From contig CANJLD010000004.1 of the NCBI GenBank assembly GCA_947475165.1, positions 73,791-137,790 on the forward strand: a stretch of DNA of 64,000 nt, in the 5' to 3' direction. This stretch comes from Bacteroidota bacterium (GTDB taxonomy: Bacteria; Bacteroidota; Bacteroidia; Chitinophagales; LD1). Below, one piece after another: positions 17,789 through 29,183 of this stretch (the stretch's first letter is position 1; each line of letters starts with the position of its first letter). The notes under the pieces are model-generated. The model was not told where the DNA came from. It made no database searches and saw only the letters and a program-made list of their open reading frames with translations. The translations under genes and the position numbers were made by a program.

Positions 17789-18988
17789 ATGCCGCATTAT
17801 CAGAAAAGAGGAAAAGTTCCTCATAAGCGTCACACGCAATTCAAGAAACCAAAGGGCGGTTTGTATAGCGAGCAATTGGTTTCTACAGAAGGATTCCATA
17901 GTGTGTCTTCGCTTATCTACCATTGCCATCCGCCAACGCTGGTTAAAAAGATTGATGAGCCTATTGATGTAATACCAAAGATTGCACAGCAAAAGAACAT
18001 GCAGCACCGCTGCTATAAAGGGTTCAGCATACAACCGGTGGAAGATTATCTTAAATCACGGGTTCCGGTTTTAATAAATAATGATGTTCATATTGTTTTA
18101 GCAGCTCCGCAAAAATCAACCAAAGGTTATTTCTATAAAAACAGCGATGCCGATGAAGTGATTTTTGTGCATGAAGGAACCGGTGTAATGAAATCTGTTT
18201 TTGGTGAATTGAAATTCAGTTATGGCGATTACATTGTAATTCCAAGAGGAACAATTTATCAGATGGAATTTGCAACCAAGAACAACCGTCTATTTATTGT
18301 TGAATCGTTTTCACCGGTGGTTTATCCTAAACGATACAGAAATGAGTTTGGTCAATTAATGGAAAACTCGCCTTACTGCGAGCGCGATATTCACGCTCCG
18401 CAAAACTTAACTACTACTGACCGCAAAGGAGATTTCTTAGTGTATATAAAAAAGCAAGGGTTGCTCTATCCATATCATTATGCCACACATCCGTTCGATG
18501 CAATTGGCTGGGACGGCAACCATTATCCATACATTTTTTCTATTCACGATTTTGAGCCGATAACCGGACGCGTGCACCAGCCGCCACCGGTGCATCAGAC
18601 CTTCGAGGCACACAACTTTGTTATCTGTTCGTTTGTGCCGCGCAAGTATGATTATCATCCGCTAAGTATTCCTGCGCCATACCATCACAGCAACGTTGAC
18701 AGCGATGAAGTGCTGTATTATGTTGACGGAGATTTCATGAGCCGCAAGCATGTAGAGCGCGGAATGATTACGCTTCATCCGATTGGTATTCCTCATGGCC
18801 CGCATCCGGGAACGGTGGAAAAATCAATAGGTAAAGAAGAAACTAAAGAGTTGGCGGTAATGGTAGATACATTCAAGCCGCTTTCCTTAACAGTAGATGC
18901 AAAGAAAATTGAGGATGGAAGTTATTACCTCAGCTGGTTGGATAGTTCCACATCAAAGAAATCTCATCAAAAAACTGATATTGAATAA
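17789..18988 (+). CDS. hmgA: Homogentisate 1,2-dioxygenase
   Basis: Iron-dependent ring-cleaving enzyme of tyrosine and phenylalanine catabolism that converts homogentisate to maleylacetoacetate. The 399 residues match the cupin-type family seen in Bacteroidota. Motifs: DADEVIFVHEGTGVMKS, GDYIVIPRGT, the metal-site region VHQTFEAHNFVI with SIPAPYHHSNVDSDEVLYY, and a conserved GIPHGPHPG near the C-terminus. It is followed 24 bases later by hppD, the preceding pathway step, so the pair forms a tyrosine-degradation operon. Maleylacetoacetate isomerase and fumarylacetoacetase genes are not in the window. Confidence 0.95.
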   Translation: MPHYQKRGKVPHKRHTQFKKPKGGLYSEQLVSTEGFHSVSSLIYHCHPPTLVKKIDEPIDVIPKIAQQKNMQHRCYKGFSIQPVEDYLKSRVPVLINNDVHIVLAAPQKSTKGYFYKNSDADEVIFVHEGTGVMKSVFGELKFSYGDYIVIPRGTIYQMEFATKNNRLFIVESFSPVVYPKRYRNEFGQLMENSPYCERDIHAPQNLTTTDRKGDFLVYIKKQGLLYPYHYATHPFDAIGWDGNHYPYIFSIHDFEPITGRVHQPPPVHQTFEAHNFVICSFVPRKYDYHPLSIPAPYHHSNVDSDEVLYYVDGDFMSRKHVERGMITLHPIGIPHGPHPGTVEKSIGKEETKELAVMVDTFKPLSLTVDAKKIEDGSYYLSWLDSSTSKKSHQKTDIE

Positions 18989-19012
18989 GTAAACACCTCT
19001 AGACTAAGATTT

Positions 19013-20137
19013 ATGCAAACCGAAACATTAGAAACACCAGCCACCACAGCAGATTTTCTTCCACTTAACGGCACCGACCATGTGGAGTTTTATGTTGGCA
19101 ATGCCAAGCAATCTGCTTATTACTATCAAAGCGCATGGGGGTATGAGCTGGTAGCTTATGCCGGTCCCGAAACAGGAGTGCGTGACAGGGCAAGTTATGT
19201 TTTACAACAAGGCAAAATTCGTTTAGTGCTAACGAGTTCTATTCTTCCTGACAGCGAAATTTCAAAACATCATTTATTGCATGGCGATGGAGTAAAAGTT
19301 TTGGCTTTGTGGGTAGATGATGCGAGAAAAAGTTTTGTAGAAACTACTAAGCGCGGAGCTGTGGCGGTTATGGAACCAACCGTTTTCAAAGACGAGCATG
19401 GCGAAGTGGTTATCAGCGCGATTAAAACATACGGAGAAACCATTCACAAATTTGTAGAGCGCAAGAATTATAAAGGCGCGTTTCTTCCGGGCTATTCAGC
19501 AAAGACATCGAGCGTGGTGGTGCAGAGTGTTGGCTTGAAACACGTTGACCATTGTGTTGGCAATGTTGAATTAGGAAAAATGAACGAGTGGGTAAAATTT
19601 TATGAAGATGTAATGGGCTTTAAGCTGATTATTACTTTCGATGATCATGATATTTCTACCGAGTATTCTGCGCTGATGAGCAAGGTGGTTAGCAACGGAA
19701 ACGGATATGTAAAGTTCCCTATCAACGAACCGGCTGACGGCAAAAGAAAAAGCCAGATTGAGGAATACATTGAGTTTTATAAAGGTGCCGGTGTGCAACA
19801 CATTGCTATTGCTACCGATGATATTATTGCCACTGTTACTGAACTCCGTAAACGAGGTGTAGAATTTCTTTATGTTCCCGAAGTTTATTATGAAGAAGTT
19901 TGGCAGCGCGTAGGAAAGATTAACGAGGATGTAAACAAGATTAAAGAACTAAACATTTTGGTTGACCGCGATGATGAAGGTTATCTTCTTCAACTATTCA
20001 CCAAACCGGTGCAGGATAGACCAACCGTCTTCTTCGAAATTATTCAGCGCTGCGGTGCTAAGAGTTTTGGTAAAGGAAACTTTAAAGCTTTGTTTGAAGC
20101 TATTGAGAGAGAACAGGAGTTGAGAGGAAATCTGTAA
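19013..20137 (+). CDS. hppD: 4-Hydroxyphenylpyruvate dioxygenase
   Basis: Converts 4-hydroxyphenylpyruvate to homogentisate, feeding the product of the gene just upstream. The 374 residues form two VOC-fold halves. The non-haem iron ligands are visible as His in LKHVDHCVG, His in GAGVQHIAIAT and Glu in TVFFEIIQRCG. The C-terminal segment KSFGKGNFKALFEAIEREQ is diagnostic of the family. It ends 6 bases before the convergent phosphate transporter gene with no obvious terminator between them. Confidence 0.96.
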   Translation: MQTETLETPATTADFLPLNGTDHVEFYVGNAKQSAYYYQSAWGYELVAYAGPETGVRDRASYVLQQGKIRLVLTSSILPDSEISKHHLLHGDGVKVLALWVDDARKSFVETTKRGAVAVMEPTVFKDEHGEVVISAIKTYGETIHKFVERKNYKGAFLPGYSAKTSSVVVQSVGLKHVDHCVGNVELGKMNEWVKFYEDVMGFKLIITFDDHDISTEYSALMSKVVSNGNGYVKFPINEPADGKRKSQIEEYIEFYKGAGVQHIAIATDDIIATVTELRKRGVEFLYVPEVYYEEVWQRVGKINEDVNKIKELNILVDRDDEGYLLQLFTKPVQDRPTVFFEIIQRCGAKSFGKGNFKALFEAIEREQELRGNL

Positions 20138-20143
20138 TTCTAA

Positions 20144-21193
20144 TTACTCCCCCAAAAATCTTTTCAGCACAAAGTAAAGTGTAGCACCTACCAATCCTGA
20201 AACGGGAATGGTGAGTATCCATGCCCAAAGAATATTAATAGTAAGCCCCCAACGCACGGCTGAGATTCGTTTGGTTAAGCCCACACCGATAATTGAACCG
20301 GTGATAGTATGTGTAGTCGAAACCGGTATGCCGAGTCTTTCCGTAGCAAACAAAGTTATAGCACCTGCAGTTTCGGCAGCTACACCTTCAAAAGGAGTGA
20401 GCTTGGTAATTTTACTTCCCATCGTTTTTACAATTCTCCAGCCACCCATTAAAGTTCCTAACCCAATAGCACTATAGCAGGCCAAAACCACCCAATGTGG
20501 AATGTCTTTTATTTTTCCACCTACCTGTATTACATGCATCCAGTTAGGAATATTATTTACATCTATCCCCGCTTTGTTTACATACACCATCATGGCTGCG
20601 GCAATAATTCCCATTACTTTTTGGGCATCGTTACCTCCGTGGCCAATACTGAACAAGGCGGATGACACTAATTGCAATCGCTTAAACCATCCGTTCATTT
20701 TAAACGGATTGGTGCGCTTACATAACCAAAGCAGAAGAACCGAAATAAAATAGGATAGCAATAAACCTATTAATGGAGCCAACACAATAAACGAAACCGT
20801 TTTCATTACCTTGTCCATATTTACCACGCCAAAGCCGGCATGCGCAATAGCTGCACCGGCAAATCCGCCCATTAGTGTGTGCGATGAACTGGAAGGAATA
20901 CCCAAATACCAAGTCAATAGATTCCAAAAAATAGCGGCTATCAGACCAGCCATAATTACTGTAAGAGTGATAGATTCTGGTTTTACTGTTTTAGCCACAG
21001 TATCGGCTACTTTAAGTTCGGTTGAAATCCAGTAAGCTACTACGTTAAAGAAAGCTGCCCACACGACCGCCTGAAAGGGAGTAAGCACCCGCGTAGAAAC
21101 TATGGTAGCAATAGAATTAGCAGAATCATGAAACCCGTTGATGAAATCAAATATCAACGCGAGGACAATAATAACTATCAGAAATTCGAACAT
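20144..21193 (-). CDS. pit: PiT-family inorganic phosphate transporter
   Basis: Integral membrane protein of 349 residues with about ten hydrophobic segments. The two inverted PiT signature regions are visible: DFINGFHDSANSIATIVSTR at the N-terminus and IPVSTTHTITGSIIGVG in the C-terminal half, each with the conserved Asp/Asn or Thr/His residues. It would import phosphate with H+ or Na+. It lies 74 bases downstream of a DUF47 (PhoU-like) gene on the same strand, a standard Pit accessory pair. The gap contains a small A/T-rich hairpin. Confidence 0.93.
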   Translation of the reverse strand: MFEFLIVIIVLALIFDFINGFHDSANSIATIVSTRVLTPFQAVVWAAFFNVVAYWISTELKVADTVAKTVKPESITLTVIMAGLIAAIFWNLLTWYLGIPSSSSHTLMGGFAGAAIAHAGFGVVNMDKVMKTVSFIVLAPLIGLLLSYFISVLLLWLCKRTNPFKMNGWFKRLQLVSSALFSIGHGGNDAQKVMGIIAAAMMVYVNKAGIDVNNIPNWMHVIQVGGKIKDIPHWVVLACYSAIGLGTLMGGWRIVKTMGSKITKLTPFEGVAAETAGAITLFATERLGIPVSTTHTITGSIIGVGLTKRISAVRWGLTINILWAWILTIPVSGLVGATLYFVLKRFLGE

Positions 21194-21267
21194 GCGTTTT
21201 GATTTAATATTTAAGATGAAAATTGAATTGTGTATTCAATCTTAAATCTTCACTCTTCAATTTTCAA

Positions 21268-21912
21268 TTAAGAATTCTTCACCATAATTGTTTCAATAAC
21301 ATTCGCCACATCTTCGCACTTGTCGGTAGCGGTTTCCATGTTCGAAAGAATTTCTTTCATCTTCATAATTTTGATAGCATCTTTTTCATTGTCGAACAAA
21401 TCGGCAATAGCGGTATCAAAAACATCATCGGCATGATTCTCCAAACTGTTGATACGCACAATGGCTTCGCGAATCCGAACTGCATTGCTCATGTCTTTCA
21501 TGTTTGAAACTGCGATGTGAATTTCTTTTGCAGAGTGCTCAATAATTTCACAAAGCTTTTTCATTGCCGGTGTAATGTCTTCTATTCTGTAAGTTTCAAT
21601 ACGCTTTGCAGAGCCGTCTATGTAATCAACAATATCATCTAATGAAGAAGCTAGGTAAGAAATATCTTCGCGGTCGAACGGAGTTATAAAATTCGTGCTT
21701 AGCTCAGTAAATATTTGGTGAGTAATTTCATCGCCCACATGCTCTAAATCTGAAATTTTCTTCAACAACTCCTGACGTTTCTCTTTGGGCGCATTTGCCA
21801 TTTCCGAGAAGGTCTTTGATATCTCCACTAAGTTATCGGACGCCTGCGCAAATAGTTTGAAGAAATTTTTATCCTTAGGAACGAGGAAAGAAAATATTTT
21901 ACCTAAAGCCAT
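21268..21912 (-). CDS. DUF47 family PhoU-like phosphate transport regulator
   Basis: 214-residue all-helical protein of the DUF47/UPF0111 family. It has the metal-binding helical repeats typical of PhoU-like proteins, here DLEHVGDEITHQIFTEL and FDREDISYLASSLDDIVDYIDG, and in the second half SLENHADDVFDTAIADLF. These proteins act with the Pit transporter encoded immediately downstream. A TATTTTCG box on the minus strand (21942-21949) lies 30 bases before the start and could be the -7 element of a common promoter for both genes. Confidence 0.9.
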   Translation of the reverse strand: MALGKIFSFLVPKDKNFFKLFAQASDNLVEISKTFSEMANAPKEKRQELLKKISDLEHVGDEITHQIFTELSTNFITPFDREDISYLASSLDDIVDYIDGSAKRIETYRIEDITPAMKKLCEIIEHSAKEIHIAVSNMKDMSNAVRIREAIVRINSLENHADDVFDTAIADLFDNEKDAIKIMKMKEILSNMETATDKCEDVANVIETIMVKNS

Positions 21913-22079
21913 GTTGGTTGGGTTTGTATTAAATAATGGGACGAAAATATGTTTTGAATATTAAGCTAATGTTAAGTTTTAGTTTCCCGACCTCCGCCTC
22001 TCATTCTTGTTCGAAGTGGTTTTCTTAATTAAATTTTAGTTTGGCACTTTAATTGGCTTCTTCATTAAAAATAAAATTT

Positions 22080-23264
22080 ATGCAAACCGTTAAATCAACC
22101 ACCCTGTTTTTATCTGCTATTCTTCTTACTATGGTAAGTTGCGGACAAACAACCACCAAACCAACTATACCTGCTGCTGTAAAAACTACAACTACAGTTG
22201 TAAAAACCACCACAACTACAAAAACAACACAAACCATTCCTACTAAAACAACAGCAAAAAAGGCGACTACTAAAACGCTTCAAAAAAGCGGAACGGTTAA
22301 AACTACAGCTACCACAAAAACCACTACGCAGAAATCGCAAACTGGTGGAACAACTCAAGCCAAACCAATTACACCGGTAGTTAAGAAAGCAGAACCTGCG
22401 GTAGTTATTCCAAATCAGCAAACGCAAACAACACCGCCACCTGCGCCTCAAACCACCAAGGTGCCAACTAACACCAGTACGCAAACCAATACTAATACAA
22501 CGCCAACACCTTCTACAGGTGGCAAAGTAAACCCCGAAACCGGTGACAATACTCGGCAACAAACTAATACCAACACCGGTGGAAAAGTGGTTATAGGTGG
22601 AGGAACAGATAACACAAATAACACTAACAATAACTCTATTATTAATACCATTACCGAAGGCGATGCTACCAGTGCTATTCGCGAAGCCTTGATGAAAGGT
22701 GTGCAGGTGGGTGTAGATAAAGTTTCTATTACCGATGGTTATTTCGGAAACAGTTTGATTAAAATTCCTTTTCCTTCGCAGGTTAAACAAGTGGAATCTA
22801 CTTTGCGCAATGTAGGCATGGGAAGCCTTGTAGACAATGCTATTCTTTCTATGAATCGTGCTGCGGAAAGTGCGGCTAAGCAAGCCGGTCCTATTTTTCT
22901 GAATTCTATTAAACAAATGACGGTAACCGATGCGGTAAACATTGTAAGCAACAAACAACCGGATGCCGCTACACAATTTTTAAAACGCACTACTACCGAA
23001 AGTTTGGTTTCTTCTTTCAAGCCGAGTATTAAAACCGCTTTAGATAAAACTCTTGCCACCAAATACTGGAGCGACATTGTTACTTACTATAACAAAATTC
23101 CTTTCATAACACCTATCAGTACAGATTTACCTGACTATGTTACACGCAAAGCCATTGACGGTTTGTTTATTATGGTGGCGCAGGAAGAGGCAAAAATTCG
23201 GAAAGATCCGGGCGGGCAGGCAAACGAAATTATTAAAACCGTTTTCGATAAAGTGAAGTTTTGA
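22080..23264 (+). CDS. DUF4197 lipoprotein with a long Thr/Pro-rich linker
   Basis: 394 residues. A lipoprotein signal ending in LLTMVSCGQ precedes a low-complexity region rich in Thr, Lys, Pro, Gln and Asn (about 21-185). A compact C-terminal DUF4197 domain follows (about 190-394, starting EGDATSAIREALMKGVQVGVDK). The ATG at 22080 places the lipobox correctly; a TTG nine codons upstream is less likely. The linker could span a surface layer and, with its Thr density, might be O-glycosylated as known in Bacteroidota. The function of DUF4197 is not known. A strong terminator follows. Confidence 0.88.
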   Translation: MQTVKSTTLFLSAILLTMVSCGQTTTKPTIPAAVKTTTTVVKTTTTTKTTQTIPTKTTAKKATTKTLQKSGTVKTTATTKTTTQKSQTGGTTQAKPITPVVKKAEPAVVIPNQQTQTTPPPAPQTTKVPTNTSTQTNTNTTPTPSTGGKVNPETGDNTRQQTNTNTGGKVVIGGGTDNTNNTNNNSIINTITEGDATSAIREALMKGVQVGVDKVSITDGYFGNSLIKIPFPSQVKQVESTLRNVGMGSLVDNAILSMNRAAESAAKQAGPIFLNSIKQMTVTDAVNIVSNKQPDAATQFLKRTTTESLVSSFKPSIKTALDKTLATKYWSDIVTYYNKIPFITPISTDLPDYVTRKAIDGLFIMVAQEEAKIRKDPGGQANEIIKTVFDKVKF

Positions 23265-23286
23265 TTTACAGTCAGGCTAATGACTT

Positions 23287-23323
23287 AACAGTGCCACGGT
23301 TTCAAACCGTGGCACTGTTGTTT
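23287..23323 (+). terminator. Rho-independent terminator after the DUF4197 gene
   Basis: AACAGTGCCACGGTTT pairs with the AAACCGTGGCACTGTT arm (about 15 bp), followed by GTTT. Confidence 0.85.
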
Positions 23324-23375
23324 AGTGAGACTTCATATCCATCAATTAATCTTTCTAATTCTTCCTCATCTATCT

Positions 23376-23383
23376 TACTTTTG
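23376..23383 (+). promoter_or_regulatory. Candidate -7 element for the LamG/T9SS gene
   Basis: TACTTTTG fits TAnnTTTG. A weak TTTC lies 20 bases upstream (23352-23355). It stands about 49 bases before the ATG at 23432. Confidence 0.5.
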
Positions 23384-23431
23384 CGTTGCACTGCTTTTCC
23401 TTTTTCTTTTCACAAAAGCTCAAATAGAACT

Positions 23432-26188
23432 ATGAAGAATATTATTCTTTCCCTTTTACTCTTATGTAGTGTGTCGTTGAGTTCTCAACCTCTTCAGGAA
23501 TATTTCTTCAATAATAATTTAACCGGTACCGGTGGGGGCGGAACCTTAACAGAATTGCTATCGTATGCTGCAATTGCCGGAGGCTTCGGCACTGATTCTA
23601 TTATTACCACCAACGGCTTGTGTTCTATCTCTACTGCCTATTGTTTTAATGCCGGTGAAGGATTCAGCTATCCGAACAACAGCATTACCGGTAGCTACAG
23701 CATTAATCTCTTTTTTAAATTCAAAACCTTAGGAGGATGGTCCCGCATTATTGATTTTTCAAATAGTGCTACCGATGCTGGTTTCTATTTGCTCAACGAT
23801 TGTTTAAATTTCTATCCGAATGGCAACGTAGGCGCTTGTCCTTATTTTCAGCCTAACATTTATTACCTCTTTACTTTTGTAAGAGATGGTGCCACGAATG
23901 TGATTTCCGTTTATGTAAATGGCACGCTGTTCGGAACTTATAATGATGTCGGCAATATTTACAGTCCAGCAACAAGCACTACTCCTATTATTTTTTTCCG
24001 TGACGATAATACCGTTCCATGCGAAGTTAAAGCCGGTTGTATAAAGTATGCTTCGGTAAGTTCGCAGCTTTTAACTGCCGCGCAGGTAGATACTATCTGG
24101 CAGAATATCTGCAGCATTTCTTTGCCACCATGCACTGCATCTATTACTTATCCGGGCAGTCCTTACAGTAATAGCATTGCAAGCGCGCAACCGGTTACAC
24201 AAACAGGAGAAGCGGGAGGAGTTTATACTTCCACTTCAGGATTAACGATAGATGCAAATACCGGAGCAATAACTCCAAGTACAAGTGCCCCAGGAACTTA
24301 TACTGTTACTTATTCTGTTTCTAATGCGGGTGTATGCTCACCGGTAACTGCTACTGCTAATGTTACTATAACATCTTCTTCTTTCAGTTGCAGCCCGAAT
24401 GGTAACACCATCATCTTCAGTAATTATGACGGTGGCTTTTTGAATATAAATGTAGATGTAAACATTCCGAATCTTAAAATTGGCGTGGTTTCTTACGAAC
24501 CGGTTGTCATTAACCTCACCGGACCTTTTGCTGCTAATGTTACCAAGGTAATCCGTGCAGGATATCCGAACACCAATAATGACAATTGCAGCCTCGGCAT
24601 TTTTTCAACCGCCATTAACGGACCGGTACCGGCTAACTATTCTATTATAAATATTCCGCCTGCCGGTCTTTCGAATCCCAACGGTTATGCATCTGGTATT
24701 ATCTGCGCTTACTCTTGCAGCACTACAACCTACCAGGGAGGGTGCAACACTATTGACCAGGTGCTCGATTATTTCAATACGCAATTAGGTGGAACGGTTT
24801 ATTCGCTTAGTGTTCAATATTGCTGCTGGCAGAACACCGCCACATACAGCGTATCTGCTTTGAGCAACACCTGTTGCACCTCAAATACTCCTACTGCAAC
24901 TATCGCTTATGCAGGAACACCTTTTTGTAAGTCTGTTAGCACGGCACAACCGGTTACGCTTACCGGAAGCACTGCCGGAACTTATAGTGCTTTGGGAGGC
25001 TTAAGTATTGATGCCGTAACCGGTGCTATAACTCCATCTGCAAGTAATGCCGGAACCTACACCGTAACTTATACCATTCCCGGTTGCCCTGCTTTTACAA
25101 CTACCGCCTCGGTTACCATTACAGCTGCGCCAGCGGCAACAATAGCTTATGCAAGCACGGCCTTCTGTTCAGGTGCTGCCATACAAAACGTAACACAAAC
25201 AGGAAACACCGGTGGAGTTTATTCCTCCGGTTCCGGATTAAGCCTTAATACCTCAACCGGTGCTATTAATCCGGCTTTGAGCACTTCGGGAAATTACACG
25301 GTCACTTATACTCTTCCTTCTTCGGGAGGATGTTCTGCGTTTAATGCTACAGTACCGGTAGACATATCACAAACTATTACCGCTTCATTTTCGCATAGTA
25401 TTTGTCAGGGCGAGACTTATACTTTCGGTTCTTATACAGCGAGCAGCGGAGGAAGCTATGCCGATACAACCACTACCGCATCCGGTTGCGATTCTGTTTC
25501 TATCCTGAACCTGTCCGTTAATTCTTTGCCGAACAACACTATCAATGCTGACACTACTATTTTCTGCCCTGGTGACAGCACGCAGATTTGCGCTCCATCC
25601 GGTTTAACTTCTTATATATGGAATACTGGTGCCACCGGTTCTTGTATTTACGCCATCAATGCGGGTAATTATTATGTAACTGTAACCGATGCCAACAATT
25701 GCTCGGCACAATCCAATCAAGTGGCTGTCAGCGTTCATCCTTTGCCTTCGGTTTCGGTGAGTGTAAACGGAGATACCCTGAGCGCATACAATTCGCTCTC
25801 GTATCAGTGGTATCTAAACGGAAATCAAATAAGCAGTGCGCAGAACAATATCTACATAGCAACTGTCACCGGTTCTTATCAGGTACAGGTAACTGACTCT
25901 AACGGATGCAAAGCCATGTCTAACGCTATTCAGATAACCGTTACCGGTATTGCTGAAATTGTTTCCGAAGATTTTAAAGTGTATCCTAACCCTATTGAAA
26001 CAGGAAAATGGAATTTGGAATGCGGAAGCAATCTGATTGGAAACACGCTCGAGATATTCGATGCCAGCGGACGGATAGTATTCAAAGAAGAAATATCAAA
26101 CCGCAAATCGGAAATCAATTTCACTGCCGCAAAGGGCATTTATTATTTGCGCATAAACTCCATTAATAAAAAGCTGGTTCACTTGTAA
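23432..26188 (+). CDS. Secreted LamG-like / Ig-like repeat protein with T9SS sorting domain
   Basis: About 918 residues from the ATG at 23432 (MKNIILSLLLLCSVSLSSQ, a signal peptide); the frame is open upstream to 23261 but lacks signal features there. A concanavalin/LamG-like domain comes first (FFKFKTLGGWSRIIDF, YYLFTFVRDG, VYVNGTLFGTYND). Several immunoglobulin-like repeats follow, containing AGTYTVTYTIPGC-type strands, then SprB/MAM-like segments (WNTGATGSCIYAINAGNYY). A type A T9SS sorting domain ends the protein (VYPNPIETGKWNLE to NKKLVHL). A surface adhesin or glycan-binding role is inferred from the architecture. Confidence 0.88.
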   Translation: MKNIILSLLLLCSVSLSSQPLQEYFFNNNLTGTGGGGTLTELLSYAAIAGGFGTDSIITTNGLCSISTAYCFNAGEGFSYPNNSITGSYSINLFFKFKTLGGWSRIIDFSNSATDAGFYLLNDCLNFYPNGNVGACPYFQPNIYYLFTFVRDGATNVISVYVNGTLFGTYNDVGNIYSPATSTTPIIFFRDDNTVPCEVKAGCIKYASVSSQLLTAAQVDTIWQNICSISLPPCTASITYPGSPYSNSIASAQPVTQTGEAGGVYTSTSGLTIDANTGAITPSTSAPGTYTVTYSVSNAGVCSPVTATANVTITSSSFSCSPNGNTIIFSNYDGGFLNINVDVNIPNLKIGVVSYEPVVINLTGPFAANVTKVIRAGYPNTNNDNCSLGIFSTAINGPVPANYSIINIPPAGLSNPNGYASGIICAYSCSTTTYQGGCNTIDQVLDYFNTQLGGTVYSLSVQYCCWQNTATYSVSALSNTCCTSNTPTATIAYAGTPFCKSVSTAQPVTLTGSTAGTYSALGGLSIDAVTGAITPSASNAGTYTVTYTIPGCPAFTTTASVTITAAPAATIAYASTAFCSGAAIQNVTQTGNTGGVYSSGSGLSLNTSTGAINPALSTSGNYTVTYTLPSSGGCSAFNATVPVDISQTITASFSHSICQGETYTFGSYTASSGGSYADTTTTASGCDSVSILNLSVNSLPNNTINADTTIFCPGDSTQICAPSGLTSYIWNTGATGSCIYAINAGNYYVTVTDANNCSAQSNQVAVSVHPLPSVSVSVNGDTLSAYNSLSYQWYLNGNQISSAQNNIYIATVTGSYQVQVTDSNGCKAMSNAIQITVTGIAEIVSEDFKVYPNPIETGKWNLECGSNLIGNTLEIFDASGRIVFKEEISNRKSEINFTAAKGIYYLRINSINKKLVHL

Positions 26189-26242
26189 TTTGCAAAACAG
26201 GTAAAGTTCAGTGGATAGACTTTAAACTTTCCTCTTCTCTAC

Positions 26243-26250
26243 TACATTTG
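26243..26250 (+). promoter_or_regulatory. Candidate -7 element of the ffh promoter
   Basis: TACATTTG followed by CG fits the Bacteroidota -7 consensus TAnnTTTG. No good -33 match is seen at the usual spacing. It is 49 bases upstream of the ffh ATG. Confidence 0.55.
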
Positions 26251-26298
26251 CGTTCCCAAAAAATCATAGTATTCAGTCAATCATAATAATCATAGTAG

Positions 26299-27627
26299 AT
26301 GTTTGAAAATTTATCAGAACGAATTGAAGGGGCGTTTAAATCGCTCAAAGGACAAGGCAAGCTAACGGAACTCAACGTTGCAGATACTATTAAAGAAGTA
26401 CGCAGAGCTTTGGTAGATGCCGATGTGAATTATAAAATTGCTAAGGAGTTTACCGACAAAGTAAAAGACCAGGCAATGGGGCAGAACGTGCTGAACGCAG
26501 TTCAGCCAGGTCAGTTGATGGTGAAGGTAATGCACGAGGAACTGACCCAACTCATGGGCGGCAAAGAAGCCGACTTCAACTTAAAAGGAAGCCCCGCTGT
26601 TATTCTCATTGCAGGTTTGCAAGGTTCGGGTAAAACCACTTTCACGCACAAACTCGCTTACTGGCTTAAAACGAAAAAATTCAAACGCCCTTTAATGGTG
26701 GCTGCCGATGTTTACCGCCCCGCTGCGGTTGACCAGTTGATTGTTTTAGGAGGACAAATTGATATCCCTGTTTACAGCGAAAAGGAAAACAAGAACCCGG
26801 TTGAGATTGCTCTCAACGGAATTGCACATGCCAAATCTTTAGGTCTCGATTTAGTCATTATAGATACTGCCGGTCGCTTGGCGGTTGACGAAGAAATGAT
26901 GAAGGAGATTGCCGCTATCAAAGCAAAAACAAAGCCCGACCAGATTCTCTTTGTAGTAGATTCTATGACCGGTCAGGATGCGGTGAACACCGCTAAGGCA
27001 TTTAACGACCGTCTCGATTTTGACGGAGTGGTGCTGACCAAATTAGATGGCGATACCCGAGGTGGGGCAGCTCTCTCGGTTACTTACACGGTGGGCAAGC
27101 CCATCAAGTTTGTTAGCACCGGTGAAAAAGTTGATACCCTCGATGTGTTCTTCCCCGAGCGGATGGCATCGCGTATCCTCGGCATGGGCGATATCGTTTC
27201 GTTTGTAGAAAAAGCGCAGGAGCAATATGATGAGAAGAAAGCGAAAGAGCTGGAAGCAAAAATCCGCAAAAACCAGTTCGACTTCAACGACTTTCTCACC
27301 CAGTTGTCGCAGATAAAAAAGATGGGCAACGTAAAAGACCTACTCGGCATGTTGCCTGGTGTAGGAAAACAGCTAAAAGATGTTGACATTAACAACGACA
27401 GTTTCAAAAAAGTAGAAGCCATTATTCTTTCTATGACGCCCACAGAAAGAAGCAACCCCGATTTGCTGGACGGTAAGCGTAAACTGCGCCTTGCCAAAGG
27501 CAGCGGCAATACTATACAGGAAGTAAACGCATTCCTCAAGCAGTTCGAGCAAATGAAAACCATGATGAAGAGCATGCAGAAAATGAGCAGTGCCGGACGC
27601 CAGATTAAAGGTTTGCCAGGTAGGTAG
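26299..27627 (+). CDS. ffh: Signal recognition particle protein Ffh (SRP54)
   Basis: GTPase that binds signal sequences and 4.5S RNA for co-translational targeting. The 442 residues include the N-domain helical bundle (about 1-90), the G-domain with P-loop GLQGSGKTT (about 107), DVYRPAAVDQL, DTAGR, TKLDGDTRGG, and the Met-rich M-domain (about 300-442, with MLPGVGKQLKDVD and QFEQMKTMMKSMQKM). The length is typical and the start is the standard MFENLSERIEGAFKSL. No SRP RNA gene was recognised nearby. Confidence 0.98.
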   Translation: MFENLSERIEGAFKSLKGQGKLTELNVADTIKEVRRALVDADVNYKIAKEFTDKVKDQAMGQNVLNAVQPGQLMVKVMHEELTQLMGGKEADFNLKGSPAVILIAGLQGSGKTTFTHKLAYWLKTKKFKRPLMVAADVYRPAAVDQLIVLGGQIDIPVYSEKENKNPVEIALNGIAHAKSLGLDLVIIDTAGRLAVDEEMMKEIAAIKAKTKPDQILFVVDSMTGQDAVNTAKAFNDRLDFDGVVLTKLDGDTRGGAALSVTYTVGKPIKFVSTGEKVDTLDVFFPERMASRILGMGDIVSFVEKAQEQYDEKKAKELEAKIRKNQFDFNDFLTQLSQIKKMGNVKDLLGMLPGVGKQLKDVDINNDSFKKVEAIILSMTPTERSNPDLLDGKRKLRLAKGSGNTIQEVNAFLKQFEQMKTMMKSMQKMSSAGRQIKGLPGR

Positions 27628-27818
27628 AAAATTATTCTTGCAACTCCAACTCTTCCTGATTATGAAAGTAAGCATTTACCGTTAGCCGAAAATATAGAAG
27701 GGTAAACCAATCAAGTTCATTTTGTTGATTAGAGTCAAGTAGTAATGTGCCCCCAAGTGTCCGAATAACTTTTCTGTTTTGCCCTTGTGCAACTTAAATT
27801 TTGCTATGTATATATTGT

Positions 27819-29084
<1,266 letters not shown>

Positions 29085-29183
29085 TGAAGCATGTTTAAGT
29101 TTTGCAATAAGTTGCAAGATAAAATTCAGGAACAATATCTGTTGCAACAGACGAAGAAATGTTTTGTAGAAACAGGCTTAATT